A stretch of 64,000 nucleotides of DNA from Nocardia higoensis (GTDB lineage: Bacteria; Actinomycetota; Actinomycetes; Mycobacteriales; Mycobacteriaceae). The DNA lies in NCBI RefSeq assembly GCF_015477835.1, contig NZ_JADLQN010000001.1, positions 2,976,001 through 3,040,000 on the forward strand, written 5' to 3'. The notes beneath the pieces are model-generated. The model ran no database searches. It was not told the DNA's origin and worked only from the letters and a program-made list of their open reading frames with translations. The position numbers and the translations under genes are program-made. Below, one piece after another: positions 1 to 8,522 of the stretch (positions are counted from its first letter, which is position 1; every line of letters begins with the position of its first letter).

Positions 1-921
1 ATCCGACTGATCGAGGCATCCGAATACGAACTCTTCTACACCGACGACGGTCAGGTCTTGTCGAAGAAGTCGGTAATGGACTGGATGGACGACAGCCTGC
101 TCACCGGAATCACGAAGGCATACGCCGTCGAGCGGACGCGCCGCGGGTTCCAGTCAGCTCTGCAGGGAGCATTGAACGACATCTGGACGGCCGACCTCGA
201 GTACAACGCCAAGATAAATCTCGTACTGGAGGAACTGCCGCAGCAGGTCCGCGAAGCACTGATCACGACTCCGAGCGATCCCGAACTGGCTCGTATCCTC
301 CAGGAGTATCAGGTTTCCGCATCCGACACGACGGTGGTATTCCCGTCCGGTGCCCTGCTCGACATGATCCGGACCTTCAAGCCGGATATCGAGCCCAAGG
401 CGATGACGCAGGAGGAGGCGCTGGCGCTGATCCAACTCGCCGGTACACCGCCGGAGGGTGTGTACAACCTGAAGAAGTTCTACGACATCCAGGATGAGGC
501 CACCCTGGCGGCTGAAACTGCTTTTCCCAATCTCTCCTTTGATGAGAACAAATTCTCCCTGGCCGACGGGCACTCCGATGCTTTCCGCCACATGTATTGG
601 AATGCTCGCATGACCCAAGAGTTCGGCCCGGAGTGGACAAGCACTTTCGCCGGCGCCCATGAGATGATCGGGAGCAACCCCGCAGCACGCGAGGCTATGG
701 ATCTCTACAACAACGAAGTGGGCCGGAGTATCGGCGCACAGAGTATGGATGCGAGCCCGGAGGAGTTGCAGCAGAAAATTCTCGCGGCGATCAACGACAA
801 CAAGGCGATTGTGATACAAGACACTCCCGACGGTGGTCAGATCGCTCTCAGCAACACGGTGATTCCGGGAGGAAACACTATTCTGCCCGGGGCCGACATT
901 CCGATGCCGAAGGGAAACTGA
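1..921 (+). CDS. DUF6973-domain protein, 5' end outside window
   Basis: The reading frame is open from the first base, so the gene begins upstream; an internal TTG at 58 is not a credible start. The visible 306 residues have an acidic, helix-rich N-terminal part without recognisable motifs. The C-terminal part (about residues 185-250) has the His/Asp/Asn pattern I associate with DUF6973: GHSDAFRHMYWNA, then GAHE and DLYNNEVGR. That family is uncharacterised; it occurs alone or as the C-terminal domain of larger, sometimes secreted, proteins. No signal peptide or membrane segment is visible in this part. A lipoprotein gene starts one base after the stop, so the two are probably co-transcribed. 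Function is unknown; a secreted effector is only a guess. Confidence 0.7.
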   Translation: MRLIEASEYELFYTDDGQVLSKKSVMDWMDDSLLTGITKAYAVERTRRGFQSALQGALNDIWTADLEYNAKINLVLEELPQQVREALITTPSDPELARILQEYQVSASDTTVVFPSGALLDMIRTFKPDIEPKAMTQEEALALIQLAGTPPEGVYNLKKFYDIQDEATLAAETAFPNLSFDENKFSLADGHSDAFRHMYWNARMTQEFGPEWTSTFAGAHEMIGSNPAAREAMDLYNNEVGRSIGAQSMDASPEELQQKILAAINDNKAIVIQDTPDGGQIALSNTVIPGGNTILPGADIPMPKGN

Positions 922-922
922 T

Positions 923-1450
923 ATGCGCGTCGTCCTTGCAGCCGCGATAGCAGCGTCGACGCTGTTCTGCACTGCGGCATGCAGTACCACCACGGTCGAG
1001 CCGAAGACCGCAACGTGTCCATCGGAGACCTTCGATCTCGAGAATCGTGCAGAACCGCTGGGATCTTCCGATTCACTGATCGATGCGTTCGACGCCGCCG
1101 CCGCGCATCAGATCGAAACGACCACGATGTTGGATATGGCGCGTAGCGCGGGCTGGTCAGAGGGATGGGATCAGGTGATCTACATCGACGCGCTGACCAC
1201 CGACGAGGCACTGAAGCGGAAGGTGTCCCCGGACCTTCATCTGGCATGCTTCACGAATCGGCCACCGAAGAGTCCCGATCCCGACCAGCCCAGTCCGCAC
1301 ACGACGGTCTTTATGGCGGCGGGCAAGCCGGTTCAGGCTGTCTGGTGGAGGGACAGGGAGCCGAGTCTGAGGTTCGGCAAACGTGATTTCCTACTACCGG
1401 CGACGGTGATCCGATACAACCCGACGACGGGAACGATGACAGCGGAGTAG
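923..1450 (+). CDS. Small putative lipoprotein
   Basis: This 175-residue protein starts at the ATG one base after the preceding stop, indicating translational coupling. It has a short basic N-terminus (MRVV), a hydrophobic stretch and a lipobox ending in TAAC at about residue 19, so it should be lipid-anchored on the outer face of the membrane. The mature part is polar with two further cysteines (in TATCPSE and HLACFT) that could pair after export. No enzyme motif is recognisable. Its tight linkage to the DUF6973 gene suggests partnership, for example an immunity or anchoring protein, but the sequence does not show this. Confidence 0.75.
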   Translation: MRVVLAAAIAASTLFCTAACSTTTVEPKTATCPSETFDLENRAEPLGSSDSLIDAFDAAAAHQIETTTMLDMARSAGWSEGWDQVIYIDALTTDEALKRKVSPDLHLACFTNRPPKSPDPDQPSPHTTVFMAAGKPVQAVWWRDREPSLRFGKRDFLLPATVIRYNPTTGTMTAE

Positions 1451-1549
1451 GCCGCGAGGTGCAGGACCGCACGCTCTTGCACCGACGAATTCGGACCGCG
1501 AACCCGGCATGCCCTCGCATCCGAATTCCCCGCCCCATAGGCTTGCGCC

Positions 1550-3358
1550 GTGGTTTCCGAGCGGGTGATGGTGGACGGACGTTTCGAGTTGCTCGAACCG
1601 CTCGGCAGCGGCGGCATGGGCACCGTGTGGCGGGCCTACGACGTGGCGCTGCATCGCGAGGTCGCGCTGAAGGAGGTGCGGCCCGCCGATCCGGAGAGTT
1701 CCGCGGGCGCCCCCGGCGTACAGCGGGAACGGGTGCTGCGCGAGGCGCGCGCGCTGGCGCGGATCGGTCACCCGAATGTGGTGGCGGTGCATCACATCGT
1801 CGAATCGCCGCCGCCGGGGCATCCGTGGATCGTCATGGAACTGGTGCGCGGGCGTTCGCTGTCGGATCGGCTCGCCGACGGCCCGATTACGCCGCAGGAG
1901 GCGGCGCTGATCGGGCGCGGCATCCTGGCGGGCCTGCGCGCCGCGCACCAGGTCGGCGTCCTGCACCGCGACATCAAACCCGCCAATGTGCTGCTGCGTG
2001 AAGACGGTTCGCCGGTACTCACCGATTTCGGCATCGCCGCGCTGCACGATGCCACCGGCCTCACCGGCACCGGCAACCTGGTGGGTTCGCTGGACTACAT
2101 CGCGCCGGAACGGCTGGCCGGGCAGGAGGGCAACCCGGCCTCCGATCTGTGGTCGCTGGGACTGCTGTTGTTCGTCGCGGTCGAGGGTTATCACCCGATG
2201 CGTCGCGACACCACGGTCGCCACCCTGGCTGCGGTCCTGCAGGGCACCGTTCCCGCCCCGCGGCGGGCCGGATCGCTGACCCCGGTGTTACAGGCGGTGC
2301 TGGTGCCGCAGCCGGAGCGCAGACCCTCGACCGAGGAACTGGACCTTCTGCTGACCCGGGTGATCACCGTCCCGGATCGGCCGTGGCCGGGGCCGTCACC
2401 GGCGATCTCGGGCCCGCAGTCCCTATCCGCCGGGCAATCGACTGACTTCGACCCGTCGCTGTCCGGGCCGTATCCCGTCACACCGGGGCCGTACTCCGCG
2501 CAGTCGGGACCGCGTCCGGTCTCGACCTCACCGGAGTCGACTCCCTATCCGTCCGCGCCGGGATACGCCTCGCCCGGATACACCGGCCCCTCGGGCGGAC
2601 ATCCGGCAGGGCTGCCGGGGTATGTCGCGCCGCCGCCCTATCCGGCTCCCCCGGGTCGCTCACCCGCCGGGCGCAGCGCGCTGCCGCCCGTTGCGCGGAT
2701 AGGTCTGGCCGCAGCGGGATCGCTCGCCGTTGTCGTCCTCGTCACCGCGGTGGTACTGCTGCGTCCCGGTGCGACGGAGACATCGGCCGGCGGAACGACC
2801 ACGACAACCGGAGGGATCGTCGTGCCGGGCGGGACCGCCACGACAGAGCCGCCCGGCACCGGCGGCGTGCAGATAACGGCCACCAACTCGACTGGCAGCC
2901 CGAACACCGCCGATCTGCTCACCCCGGACGGGGTACGCGCCGCTGTGACCGCACTAGGGCAACTGACAGGCGGGACGGAGTTCACCGAGTTCACCGTCTA
3001 CCCGAACTACGTCAACGCCAGTGCGCCGGTGGCGACGCAGCCCCGCCTCTACGACGAATACAGCTATCGCAACGGAGTCGCGACCCGTGAGGGCGCGGGC
3101 GGCGAACTCGACGACGACGACGCGACCATCCGCCTCGACAGCATCGACTGGAACGTCCTGCCTGCCCTGTTCGCCACCGCGAACGCCGAACTCGGCGTGC
3201 CGAATCCGACGCTGCGCTACCTCATCGTCGAACCGGCCTGGACCTTCAACGACGACAAGCCGACCTTGCTGGTGTATCTCACCGACGACTACGGCGGCGC
3301 CTACCTCGCCGCGAACCTCGACGGTTCTCTCGTCACCATGTACCCCCGGGGCCGCTGA
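1550..3358 (+). CDS. Membrane Ser/Thr protein kinase, PknB-like (no PASTA)
   Basis: This is a Hanks-type Ser/Thr kinase of about 602 residues. Residues 12-270 form the kinase domain: glycine loop GSGGMG (19-24), ATP-binding Lys41 in ALKEV, catalytic loop HRDIKPAN (Asp141), and DFG at 159-161. A proline/serine/glycine/tyrosine-rich juxtamembrane region follows (about 280-380). One membrane helix lies at about 384-406, and the outside domain of about 195 residues starts with a Thr/Gly-rich stalk. No PASTA repeats are visible, so the sensor differs from true PknB. GTG at 1550 is the longest start; GTG 1565 or ATG 1568 are alternatives and still leave the glycine loop intact. The ligand and targets are unknown. 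Confidence 0.9.
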   Translation: MVSERVMVDGRFELLEPLGSGGMGTVWRAYDVALHREVALKEVRPADPESSAGAPGVQRERVLREARALARIGHPNVVAVHHIVESPPPGHPWIVMELVRGRSLSDRLADGPITPQEAALIGRGILAGLRAAHQVGVLHRDIKPANVLLREDGSPVLTDFGIAALHDATGLTGTGNLVGSLDYIAPERLAGQEGNPASDLWSLGLLLFVAVEGYHPMRRDTTVATLAAVLQGTVPAPRRAGSLTPVLQAVLVPQPERRPSTEELDLLLTRVITVPDRPWPGPSPAISGPQSLSAGQSTDFDPSLSGPYPVTPGPYSAQSGPRPVSTSPESTPYPSAPGYASPGYTGPSGGHPAGLPGYVAPPPYPAPPGRSPAGRSALPPVARIGLAAAGSLAVVVLVTAVVLLRPGATETSAGGTTTTTGGIVVPGGTATTEPPGTGGVQITATNSTGSPNTADLLTPDGVRAAVTALGQLTGGTEFTEFTVYPNYVNASAPVATQPRLYDEYSYRNGVATREGAGGELDDDDATIRLDSIDWNVLPALFATANAELGVPNPTLRYLIVEPAWTFNDDKPTLLVYLTDDYGGAYLAANLDGSLVTMYPRGR

Positions 3359-3487
3359 GACCACCGACTGAGGCCCGTAAGTCCGAATAGCTCGAGAGGT
3401 CTCACTCTATTCCGAACAACTGCGGCCCACCTTTTTCGCGACGCACCGGTCGCCGTCCCCCTGCGCACAGTCAGTGGCTCCGGTGCA

Positions 3488-4783
3488 TCACCCTAGTGCG
3501 TCGCGTTTGCGGCGGAGCAGCGCGCGTTCACTCTCGTTGCCCGCCAACAGGATCGCGTTCTCGTATTCGTCGCGAGCATCGGCAGGGCGGCCCAGCTGGG
3601 CGAGCAGTTCGGCCCTGGCGGCGGGCAGGTAGTGGTACCGGGCCAGTTTCCCCTGCTCGACCAACTCGTCCACGATCCGCAACGCCGCGGCCGGGCCGTT
3701 GGCCTTGGACACCGCGACCGCGCGGTTGAGTTCGACGACCGGGGAAGGTGCGAGCCGGCCCAGCGCTTCGTAGAGCACCGCGATGCGTTCCCAGTCGGTG
3801 TCATCCACGGAGGCGGCCATAGCGTGGGTCTCGGCGATGGCCGCCTGTAATCCGTAGGCGCCGCGGCCACGGCCGAGTGCGTCGGCACGGGCCAGAGCCG
3901 CTCGTCCGCGCAGGATGCGGCCGCGATCCCAGCGGGAGCGGTCCTGGTCGGCCAGCAGGACGGGCTGTCCGTCGGCGTCGAGGCGGGCCGGGAAGCGCGC
4001 GGCGGTCAGTTCCATCAACGCGACCAGGCCGTGCACTTCCGGTTCTTCGGGCACGGTGCTCGCCAGTACTCGGGCCAAGCGCAACGCTTCTCGGGAGAGG
4101 TCGGGGCGCATCCAGTCCTCGCCCGTCGCGGCGGCATGCCCTTCGTTGAACACCAGGTACAGCACGCCGAGCACCCCGGCCAGCCGATCGCCGAACTCCG
4201 CGCGCGGTGGCACGGCGAACGGCACCTTCGCCGCCGCGAGGGTCTTCTTCGCGCGCACGATGCGCTGCTGCACGGTGCTGGTCGGCTGGAGGAAGGCGCG
4301 GGCGATCGCCTCGCTGGTCAAGCCGCCGACCACGCGCAATGTCAGCGCCACCTGTGCCTCCCGGGAGAGCACCGGGTGGCAGGAGACGAACAGCAGTCGG
4401 AGCATGTCGTCGTCGATGTGGTCGGGGTCGAAGGGCAGCGCGGCGGCCGCGCCGACCGCCTCGGCCTCCTCGGCGGCCACCTCGCGCGCGAGCGTGGCCA
4501 GACGCTCGTCGTAGCGTTGCTGCCTGCGCCAGCCGTCGATCGCCTTGCGTTTGGCGACCGTCGTCAGCCATGCCCCGGGGTTGGCGGGCACGCCTGTGTG
4601 CGGCCATTGCGCGAGCGCGTCGGCCAGTGCCTCCTGGGCCAGGTCCTCGGCCAGCGAGAAGTCGCCGACGGCGCGGGTCAAGGCGGCGACGATGCGCGCC
4701 GACTCGATCCGCCACACCGCCGCGACCGAGCGCCGCGCGGACTCCAGGCTGTCCGCGCGGCCGAGTTCGTTCTTCGGGGTCAT
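3488..4783 (-). CDS. ECF sigma factor with C-terminal helical extension (ECF42-like)
   Basis: This 431-residue protein is an ECF-type sigma-70 factor. Sigma region 2 lies at about residues 25-90 (DFSLAEDLAQEALADAL, then WLTTVAKRKAIDGWRR). Region 4 lies at about 130-190 (LTLRVVGGLTSEAIARAFL, then QRIVRAKKTL). A long helical, TPR-like extension follows to the C-terminus. This layout, plus a YCII/DGPF-domain gene directly upstream on the same strand (gap 37 bases), matches the ECF42 group, in which no classical anti-sigma factor is known and the extension or the partner protein is thought to control activity. The target promoters cannot be read from the window. The gene converges on the kinase gene across 129 bases. 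Confidence 0.9.
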   Translation of the reverse strand: MTPKNELGRADSLESARRSVAAVWRIESARIVAALTRAVGDFSLAEDLAQEALADALAQWPHTGVPANPGAWLTTVAKRKAIDGWRRQQRYDERLATLAREVAAEEAEAVGAAAALPFDPDHIDDDMLRLLFVSCHPVLSREAQVALTLRVVGGLTSEAIARAFLQPTSTVQQRIVRAKKTLAAAKVPFAVPPRAEFGDRLAGVLGVLYLVFNEGHAAATGEDWMRPDLSREALRLARVLASTVPEEPEVHGLVALMELTAARFPARLDADGQPVLLADQDRSRWDRGRILRGRAALARADALGRGRGAYGLQAAIAETHAMAASVDDTDWERIAVLYEALGRLAPSPVVELNRAVAVSKANGPAAALRIVDELVEQGKLARYHYLPAARAELLAQLGRPADARDEYENAILLAGNESERALLRRKRDALG

Positions 4784-4820
4784 CCGTCGGTCCGGGTTCT
4801 GCGAACTCGTGCCTCGCGAC

Positions 4821-5240
4821 TCAGCTCTGGCGCGACTCGAGTTCCTCGCGCCAGCCCGCTTCCTTCTGGACCCACTCGTTGTCCTGCGGGAAGTCCGCGG
4901 CTTCGGTGACGCGGCGCAGCTCGATCTTGGAGCCCGGGCCCAGCGGCACGCGCTTGGCCCATTCGATCGCTTCCTCGGTGGTCGCGACCTCGATGAGCCA
5001 GAATCCGCCGAACAGTTCCTTGGTCTCGCCGTAGGGGCCGTCGGTGACCAGCGGCGGGGTCGAGGAGAAGTCGACGACGAACCCTTCCTCGGGGACCAAG
5101 CCCTCGCCGCCGAGCAGGACGCCCGCCTTCATCAGGGACTCGTTGTAGCGGCCCATGTCCTCGATGATCTGCTCGAACGGGATGTCCTTCGACGCCTCGA
5201 TCGCCTCGTCGGTGGCGCGCATGATCAGCATGTACTTCAT
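4821..5240 (-). CDS. YCII/DGPF-domain protein, partner of ECF sigma factor
   Basis: This 139-residue protein opens with MKYMLIMRATDEA and carries the typical VTDGPYGETKELFGGFWLIE signature of the YCII-related (DGPF) family, a small ferredoxin-like fold. The frame stays open further upstream, but the ATG at 5240 is chosen because the family starts here and an AAGGAG ribosome site sits about 8 bases before it. It is the first gene of a two-gene unit with the ECF42-like sigma factor. Such proteins are encoded almost obligately beside these sigma factors; their biochemical role is unknown, and a regulatory or small-molecule-sensing role is inferred from linkage only. Confidence 0.88.
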   Translation of the reverse strand: MKYMLIMRATDEAIEASKDIPFEQIIEDMGRYNESLMKAGVLLGGEGLVPEEGFVVDFSSTPPLVTDGPYGETKELFGGFWLIEVATTEEAIEWAKRVPLGPGSKIELRRVTEAADFPQDNEWVQKEAGWREELESRQS

Positions 5241-5383
5241 CGGTTCACTCCTTCGTCCGGGGCCGCGATTCGACCCTCTCATCATGGCGTCGAACCGTAC
5301 GCGCCCCGATCGACACACGGCGGAAAAAAATTTTCGGAGCATGCCGTCGAAGCGCCTTTCGATGCCTGCGGACCGCGAACCGA

Positions 5384-7006
5384 TCAATCCACGAACGCCC
5401 GCTCGATGATCGCCTCGGTGTTCACCCCGACCGGCAGCGTGCCGAAGGCGATCCCCCAGTCGTCGCCGAGCCGGGTGGCGCAGAACGCGTCGGCGACGGC
5501 GGCGTGGCCGTGCCGAACCAATTGCGCGCCTTGCAGAACCAGCGCCATCAGTTCGACCACCCGGCGGGCGCGATACTCGATGTCGGACAGGTCGGACAGT
5601 TCCTTGCCGACGCGATCGATCGCGTCGTCCAGGCGTGGGTTCTCACCGCGGGACTTGTTCACCTCGTCGAAATAGGCCTGCACAGTCTCGGGCTGACGGC
5701 CCATCGCGCGCAACGCGTCCAGCGCCGCCACATTGCCCGAGCCCTCCCAGATCGACATGAGCGGGGACTCGCGGTAGAGCCGGGGCATGCCGGACTCCTC
5801 GGCATATCCGTTGCCGCCCAGGCATTCCAGGGCCTCGGCGGTGTGCATGGGGGCGCGCTTGCACACCCAGTACTTGGTGATCGCGAGGGCGATGCGGCGC
5901 AGGGCGGCTTCGGCGGGGTCGCTGCCCGCGCGGTCGGTGGCCCCGGCCAGGCGCATCATCACGGTGGTGGCGGCGTCGGACTCGATGAGCAGGTCGGCCA
6001 GGACGTTGCGCATGGCGGGCTGGTCGACCAGTTTCGCGCCGAAGGCGGAACGGTGCCGGGCGTGGTGCGCGGCGAGCACCGTGGCCGCGCGCATGTTGGT
6101 GGCCGAGCCGATCACGCAGTCCAGGCGGGTCATGTTGACCATCTCGATGATGGTCTTGACGCCCTGCCCCTCGCCGCCGACGAGCCAGCCGGTGGCGTTC
6201 TCGTACTCGATCTCCGAGGACGCGTTGGACTTGTTGCCCAGCTTGTCCTTGAGGCGCTGGATGCGGATCGGGTTGCGGGAGCCGTCGGGCAGCACCCTGG
6301 GCAGCAGGAAGCAGGACAGGCCGCCGGGCGCCTGGGCCAGGGTGAGGAACATGTCCGACATCGGGGCGGAGGTGAACCATTTGTGGCCGACGATGCGGTA
6401 GCTGCCGTCCGCGTGCGGGGTGGCGGTGGTGGTGTTGGCCCGGACGTCGGAGCCGCCCTGCTTCTCGGTCATCGACATGCCCGCGATGAGGCCGGACTTG
6501 GTGGACGGTTCGCGCAGGCCGAAATCGTAGTCGCGGGAGGCGAGCAGCGGCTCGTAGGCGGCGGCGAGCTCGGCGTTGTGGCGCAGAGCGGGGACCACGG
6601 CGTAGGTCATGGAGATCGGGCACATGTGGCCCGCGTCGGCGAAGCCCCAGGTGGCGAACTTGGCGGCGCGGGCGACGTGGGCGCCGGGGCGATCGTCGAG
6701 CCAGGGGGCGCCGTGCAGGCCGTGCTCGACGGCGACGGTCATGAGTTCGTGCCAGTACGGATGGAATTCGACTTCGTCGACACGGTGGCCGTAGCGGTCG
6801 TGGGTACGCAGGACGGGCGGGCACTCGTTGGCGAGCCTGCCCCATTCCTGGGCGCGCGGACTGCCCGCGAGCAGGCCGAGTTCGCGTACTTCGGCTTCGG
6901 CCCAGCCCGCGCCCTCGCGGTGCAGGCCCTCCAGGAGCGCCGGATTGCGCGAGAAGTCGAAGGGGGTGATGTCGGGGGCCTGGTTGAAGACGTCATGAGT
7001 GTGCAT
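5384..7006 (-). CDS. AidB-like acyl-CoA dehydrogenase family flavoprotein
   Basis: This protein of about 540 residues has the length and motifs of the AidB branch of acyl-CoA dehydrogenases. The AidB-like core MTEKQGGSDVRANTTTA is followed by GHKWFTSAPMSD, and near the C-terminus by LECLGGNGYAEESG and PLMSIWEGSGNV. AidB proteins bind FAD and are linked to alkylation-damage protection or isovaleryl-CoA-like oxidation; the true substrate is not known. Two in-frame ATGs exist, at 7039 and 7006. The second (MHTHDVFNQ) is preferred because it aligns with the family start and overlaps the upstream TetR gene by only 14 bases, implying coupled translation. It is probably repressed by that TetR protein. 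Confidence 0.9.
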   Translation of the reverse strand: MHTHDVFNQAPDITPFDFSRNPALLEGLHREGAGWAEAEVRELGLLAGSPRAQEWGRLANECPPVLRTHDRYGHRVDEVEFHPYWHELMTVAVEHGLHGAPWLDDRPGAHVARAAKFATWGFADAGHMCPISMTYAVVPALRHNAELAAAYEPLLASRDYDFGLREPSTKSGLIAGMSMTEKQGGSDVRANTTTATPHADGSYRIVGHKWFTSAPMSDMFLTLAQAPGGLSCFLLPRVLPDGSRNPIRIQRLKDKLGNKSNASSEIEYENATGWLVGGEGQGVKTIIEMVNMTRLDCVIGSATNMRAATVLAAHHARHRSAFGAKLVDQPAMRNVLADLLIESDAATTVMMRLAGATDRAGSDPAEAALRRIALAITKYWVCKRAPMHTAEALECLGGNGYAEESGMPRLYRESPLMSIWEGSGNVAALDALRAMGRQPETVQAYFDEVNKSRGENPRLDDAIDRVGKELSDLSDIEYRARRVVELMALVLQGAQLVRHGHAAVADAFCATRLGDDWGIAFGTLPVGVNTEAIIERAFVD

Positions 7007-7640
7007 CGGGCGCTCCCGGTAGAGGTGTGGTGGTGGCATCGGTGCCTGTGGGCGCGCCGAGCGCTCGCAGGGCGAAGGCGACGAGGTCGGGCACGACGGC
7101 GGCGTTGTGCGGATTGGTGGCCAGCGGCCCGGCGAGCACCTCGCCGATCGCGCCGACCAGCGCCGCGCCGGTCGTATAGGGGTTCTGGGCGGGCAGCTCG
7201 CCGGCCGCCACGCCGTCGGCGACGGCCGCGACGAAGGTGTCGGTGAAGGCGCGCCGGAAGCGCAGGCGTTCGATGTCGACCACGGCGTCCACCGGCTCGA
7301 CCAGCAGCACGTAGGCGAGTTTCGGATTGCGCAGCGCGCGTCCGGCGAAGGTCTGCACGGCGGCGACCACGCGCTCGGTGGCGCTGCCGGAGGACGACGC
7401 CGCGACGACGGCGTCTGCCTCTCTGCCGACCACCGCGCGGAACACGGCGGTCACCAGTTCGGCTTTGCTCTCGAAGTGCTTGTAGACGGTGCCGGTGGCC
7501 ACGCCCGCGGTCGCCGCGACGGTGGCCATCGACAGCCCGGCGAAGCCCTGCTGGGACAGCACCGTCGTCGCGGCCTGCACGATCAGCCGCGCCTGCGCGT
7601 CCAGCCTGGCCTGCATGGCAGGGCTTCGGCGATACACCAT
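6993..7640 (-). CDS. TetR-family regulator of the AidB-like/enoyl-CoA hydratase locus
   Basis: This TetR/AcrR repressor has about 215 residues. The N-terminal helix-turn-helix (about residues 20-60) reads GLSMATVAATAGVATGTVYKH, followed by a helical ligand-binding domain typical of the family. The frame opens further upstream, but the ATG at 7640 (MVYRRSPAM) is preferred: the longer version would place the start inside the palindrome at 7646-7666. It overlaps the acyl-CoA dehydrogenase gene by 14 bases and is divergent from an enoyl-CoA hydratase gene. The inferred role is control of both transcription units in response to an acyl-CoA or related metabolite; the ligand is not deducible. Confidence 0.9.
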   Translation of the reverse strand: MVYRRSPAMQARLDAQARLIVQAATTVLSQQGFAGLSMATVAATAGVATGTVYKHFESKAELVTAVFRAVVGREADAVVAASSSGSATERVVAAVQTFAGRALRNPKLAYVLLVEPVDAVVDIERLRFRRAFTDTFVAAVADGVAAGELPAQNPYTTGAALVGAIGEVLAGPLATNPHNAAVVPDLVAFALRALGAPTGTDATTTPLPGAPDAHS

Positions 7641-7645
7641 ACAAA

Positions 7646-7666
7646 AAGTGAACCACTTATTCACTT
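7646..7666. promoter_or_regulatory. Candidate TetR operator (7-7-7 palindrome)
   Basis: A perfect inverted repeat AAGTGAA / TTCACTT (7646-7652 and 7660-7666) is separated by 7 bases. It lies 5 bases upstream of the TetR start codon and 50 bases upstream of the divergent enoyl-CoA hydratase start. Its length, symmetry and AT content inside G+C-rich DNA fit a TetR-dimer operator controlling both directions. Binding itself is an inference. Confidence 0.65.
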
Positions 7667-7716
7667 CTTCGCGCAAGGGGTCGCCCACCAGCGCTTTCGG
7701 GGGCTATGTTCGAGCG

Positions 7717-8508
7717 ATGAGCCACAGCGCCTCCGAGGCCACCGGACCCGCCGTGCGGGTGGAACGCGACGGTCCGGTCACGACGGTGATCCTGCACCGT
7801 CCCCAGGCCCGCAATGCCGTCGACGGACCGACCGCCTCGGCCCTCGCCGACGCCTTCCGCGAGTTCGACGCCGACCCGGACGCCTCGGTCGCGGTGTTCT
7901 GGGGAGACGGCGGAACCTTCTGCGCCGGAGCCGATCTCAAGAGCCTGGGCACCGAGCGGAGCAATCGCGCGGAGCCCGACGGCGACGGGCCGATGGGGCC
8001 GACGCGGATGGTGCTGAGCAAGCCGGTGATCGCGGCGATCGGCGGACACGCCGTCGCGGGCGGATTGGAGCTGGCCCTGTGGTGCGATCTGCGCGTCGCC
8101 GAGGAGGACGCCACGCTCGGTGTCTTCTGCCGACGCTGGGGTGTGCCGCTCATCGACGGCGGCACAGTGCGTTTGCCCCGGTTGATCGGGGCGGGACGGG
8201 CGATGGACCTGGTGCTCACCGGGCGTCCGGTGGATGCGCGGGAGGCGCTGCGGATCGGACTGGTGGATCGTGTGGTGCCCACCGGGCAGGCGCGGGCCGC
8301 CGCCGAGGAACTCGCCGCCCAACTCGCCGCGCTTCCCCAGGCCTGCCTGCGCTCGGACCGCATGTCGCTGCTGGAGCAGGAGGGCATGGACGAGGCGACG
8401 GCGCTCGCCAACGAGTTCCGGCACGGGCTCGCCGCGCTGAGCGCCGGAGCACTCGACGGGGCGCAGCGGTTCGCGGCGGGCGCGGGTCGGCACGGCGCCG
8501 CGGAGTGA
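7717..8508 (+). CDS. Enoyl-CoA hydratase/isomerase family protein
   Basis: This crotonase-fold protein has 263 residues. Signatures are LHRPQARNAV near the N-terminus, GTFCAGADLKSLG (oxyanion hole, about residues 66-78) and GHAVAGGLELALWCDLRVA (about 109-128). The family acts on acyl-CoA thioesters (hydration, isomerisation or hydrolysis); the exact reaction is not fixed by sequence. The hydratase glutamate position after the GLELAL helix is partly changed (the region reads FCRRWGVPLIDGG), so a non-hydratase activity is possible. The ATG at 7717 is chosen because the protein then begins at the usual family boundary; the longer frame crosses the divergent promoter. It is followed 14 bases later by a condensation-fold gene. 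Confidence 0.9.
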   Translation: MSHSASEATGPAVRVERDGPVTTVILHRPQARNAVDGPTASALADAFREFDADPDASVAVFWGDGGTFCAGADLKSLGTERSNRAEPDGDGPMGPTRMVLSKPVIAAIGGHAVAGGLELALWCDLRVAEEDATLGVFCRRWGVPLIDGGTVRLPRLIGAGRAMDLVLTGRPVDAREALRIGLVDRVVPTGQARAAAEELAAQLAALPQACLRSDRMSLLEQEGMDEATALANEFRHGLAALSAGALDGAQRFAAGAGRHGAAE

Positions 8509-8522
8509 ACGGCACGGGTGAC

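Noticed and set aside
3385..3412. Terminator between the convergent kinase and sigma-factor genes
   Set aside because: GAATAG and CTATTC are complementary, but the stem is only 6 bases with a mostly unpaired interior; too weak to annotate.
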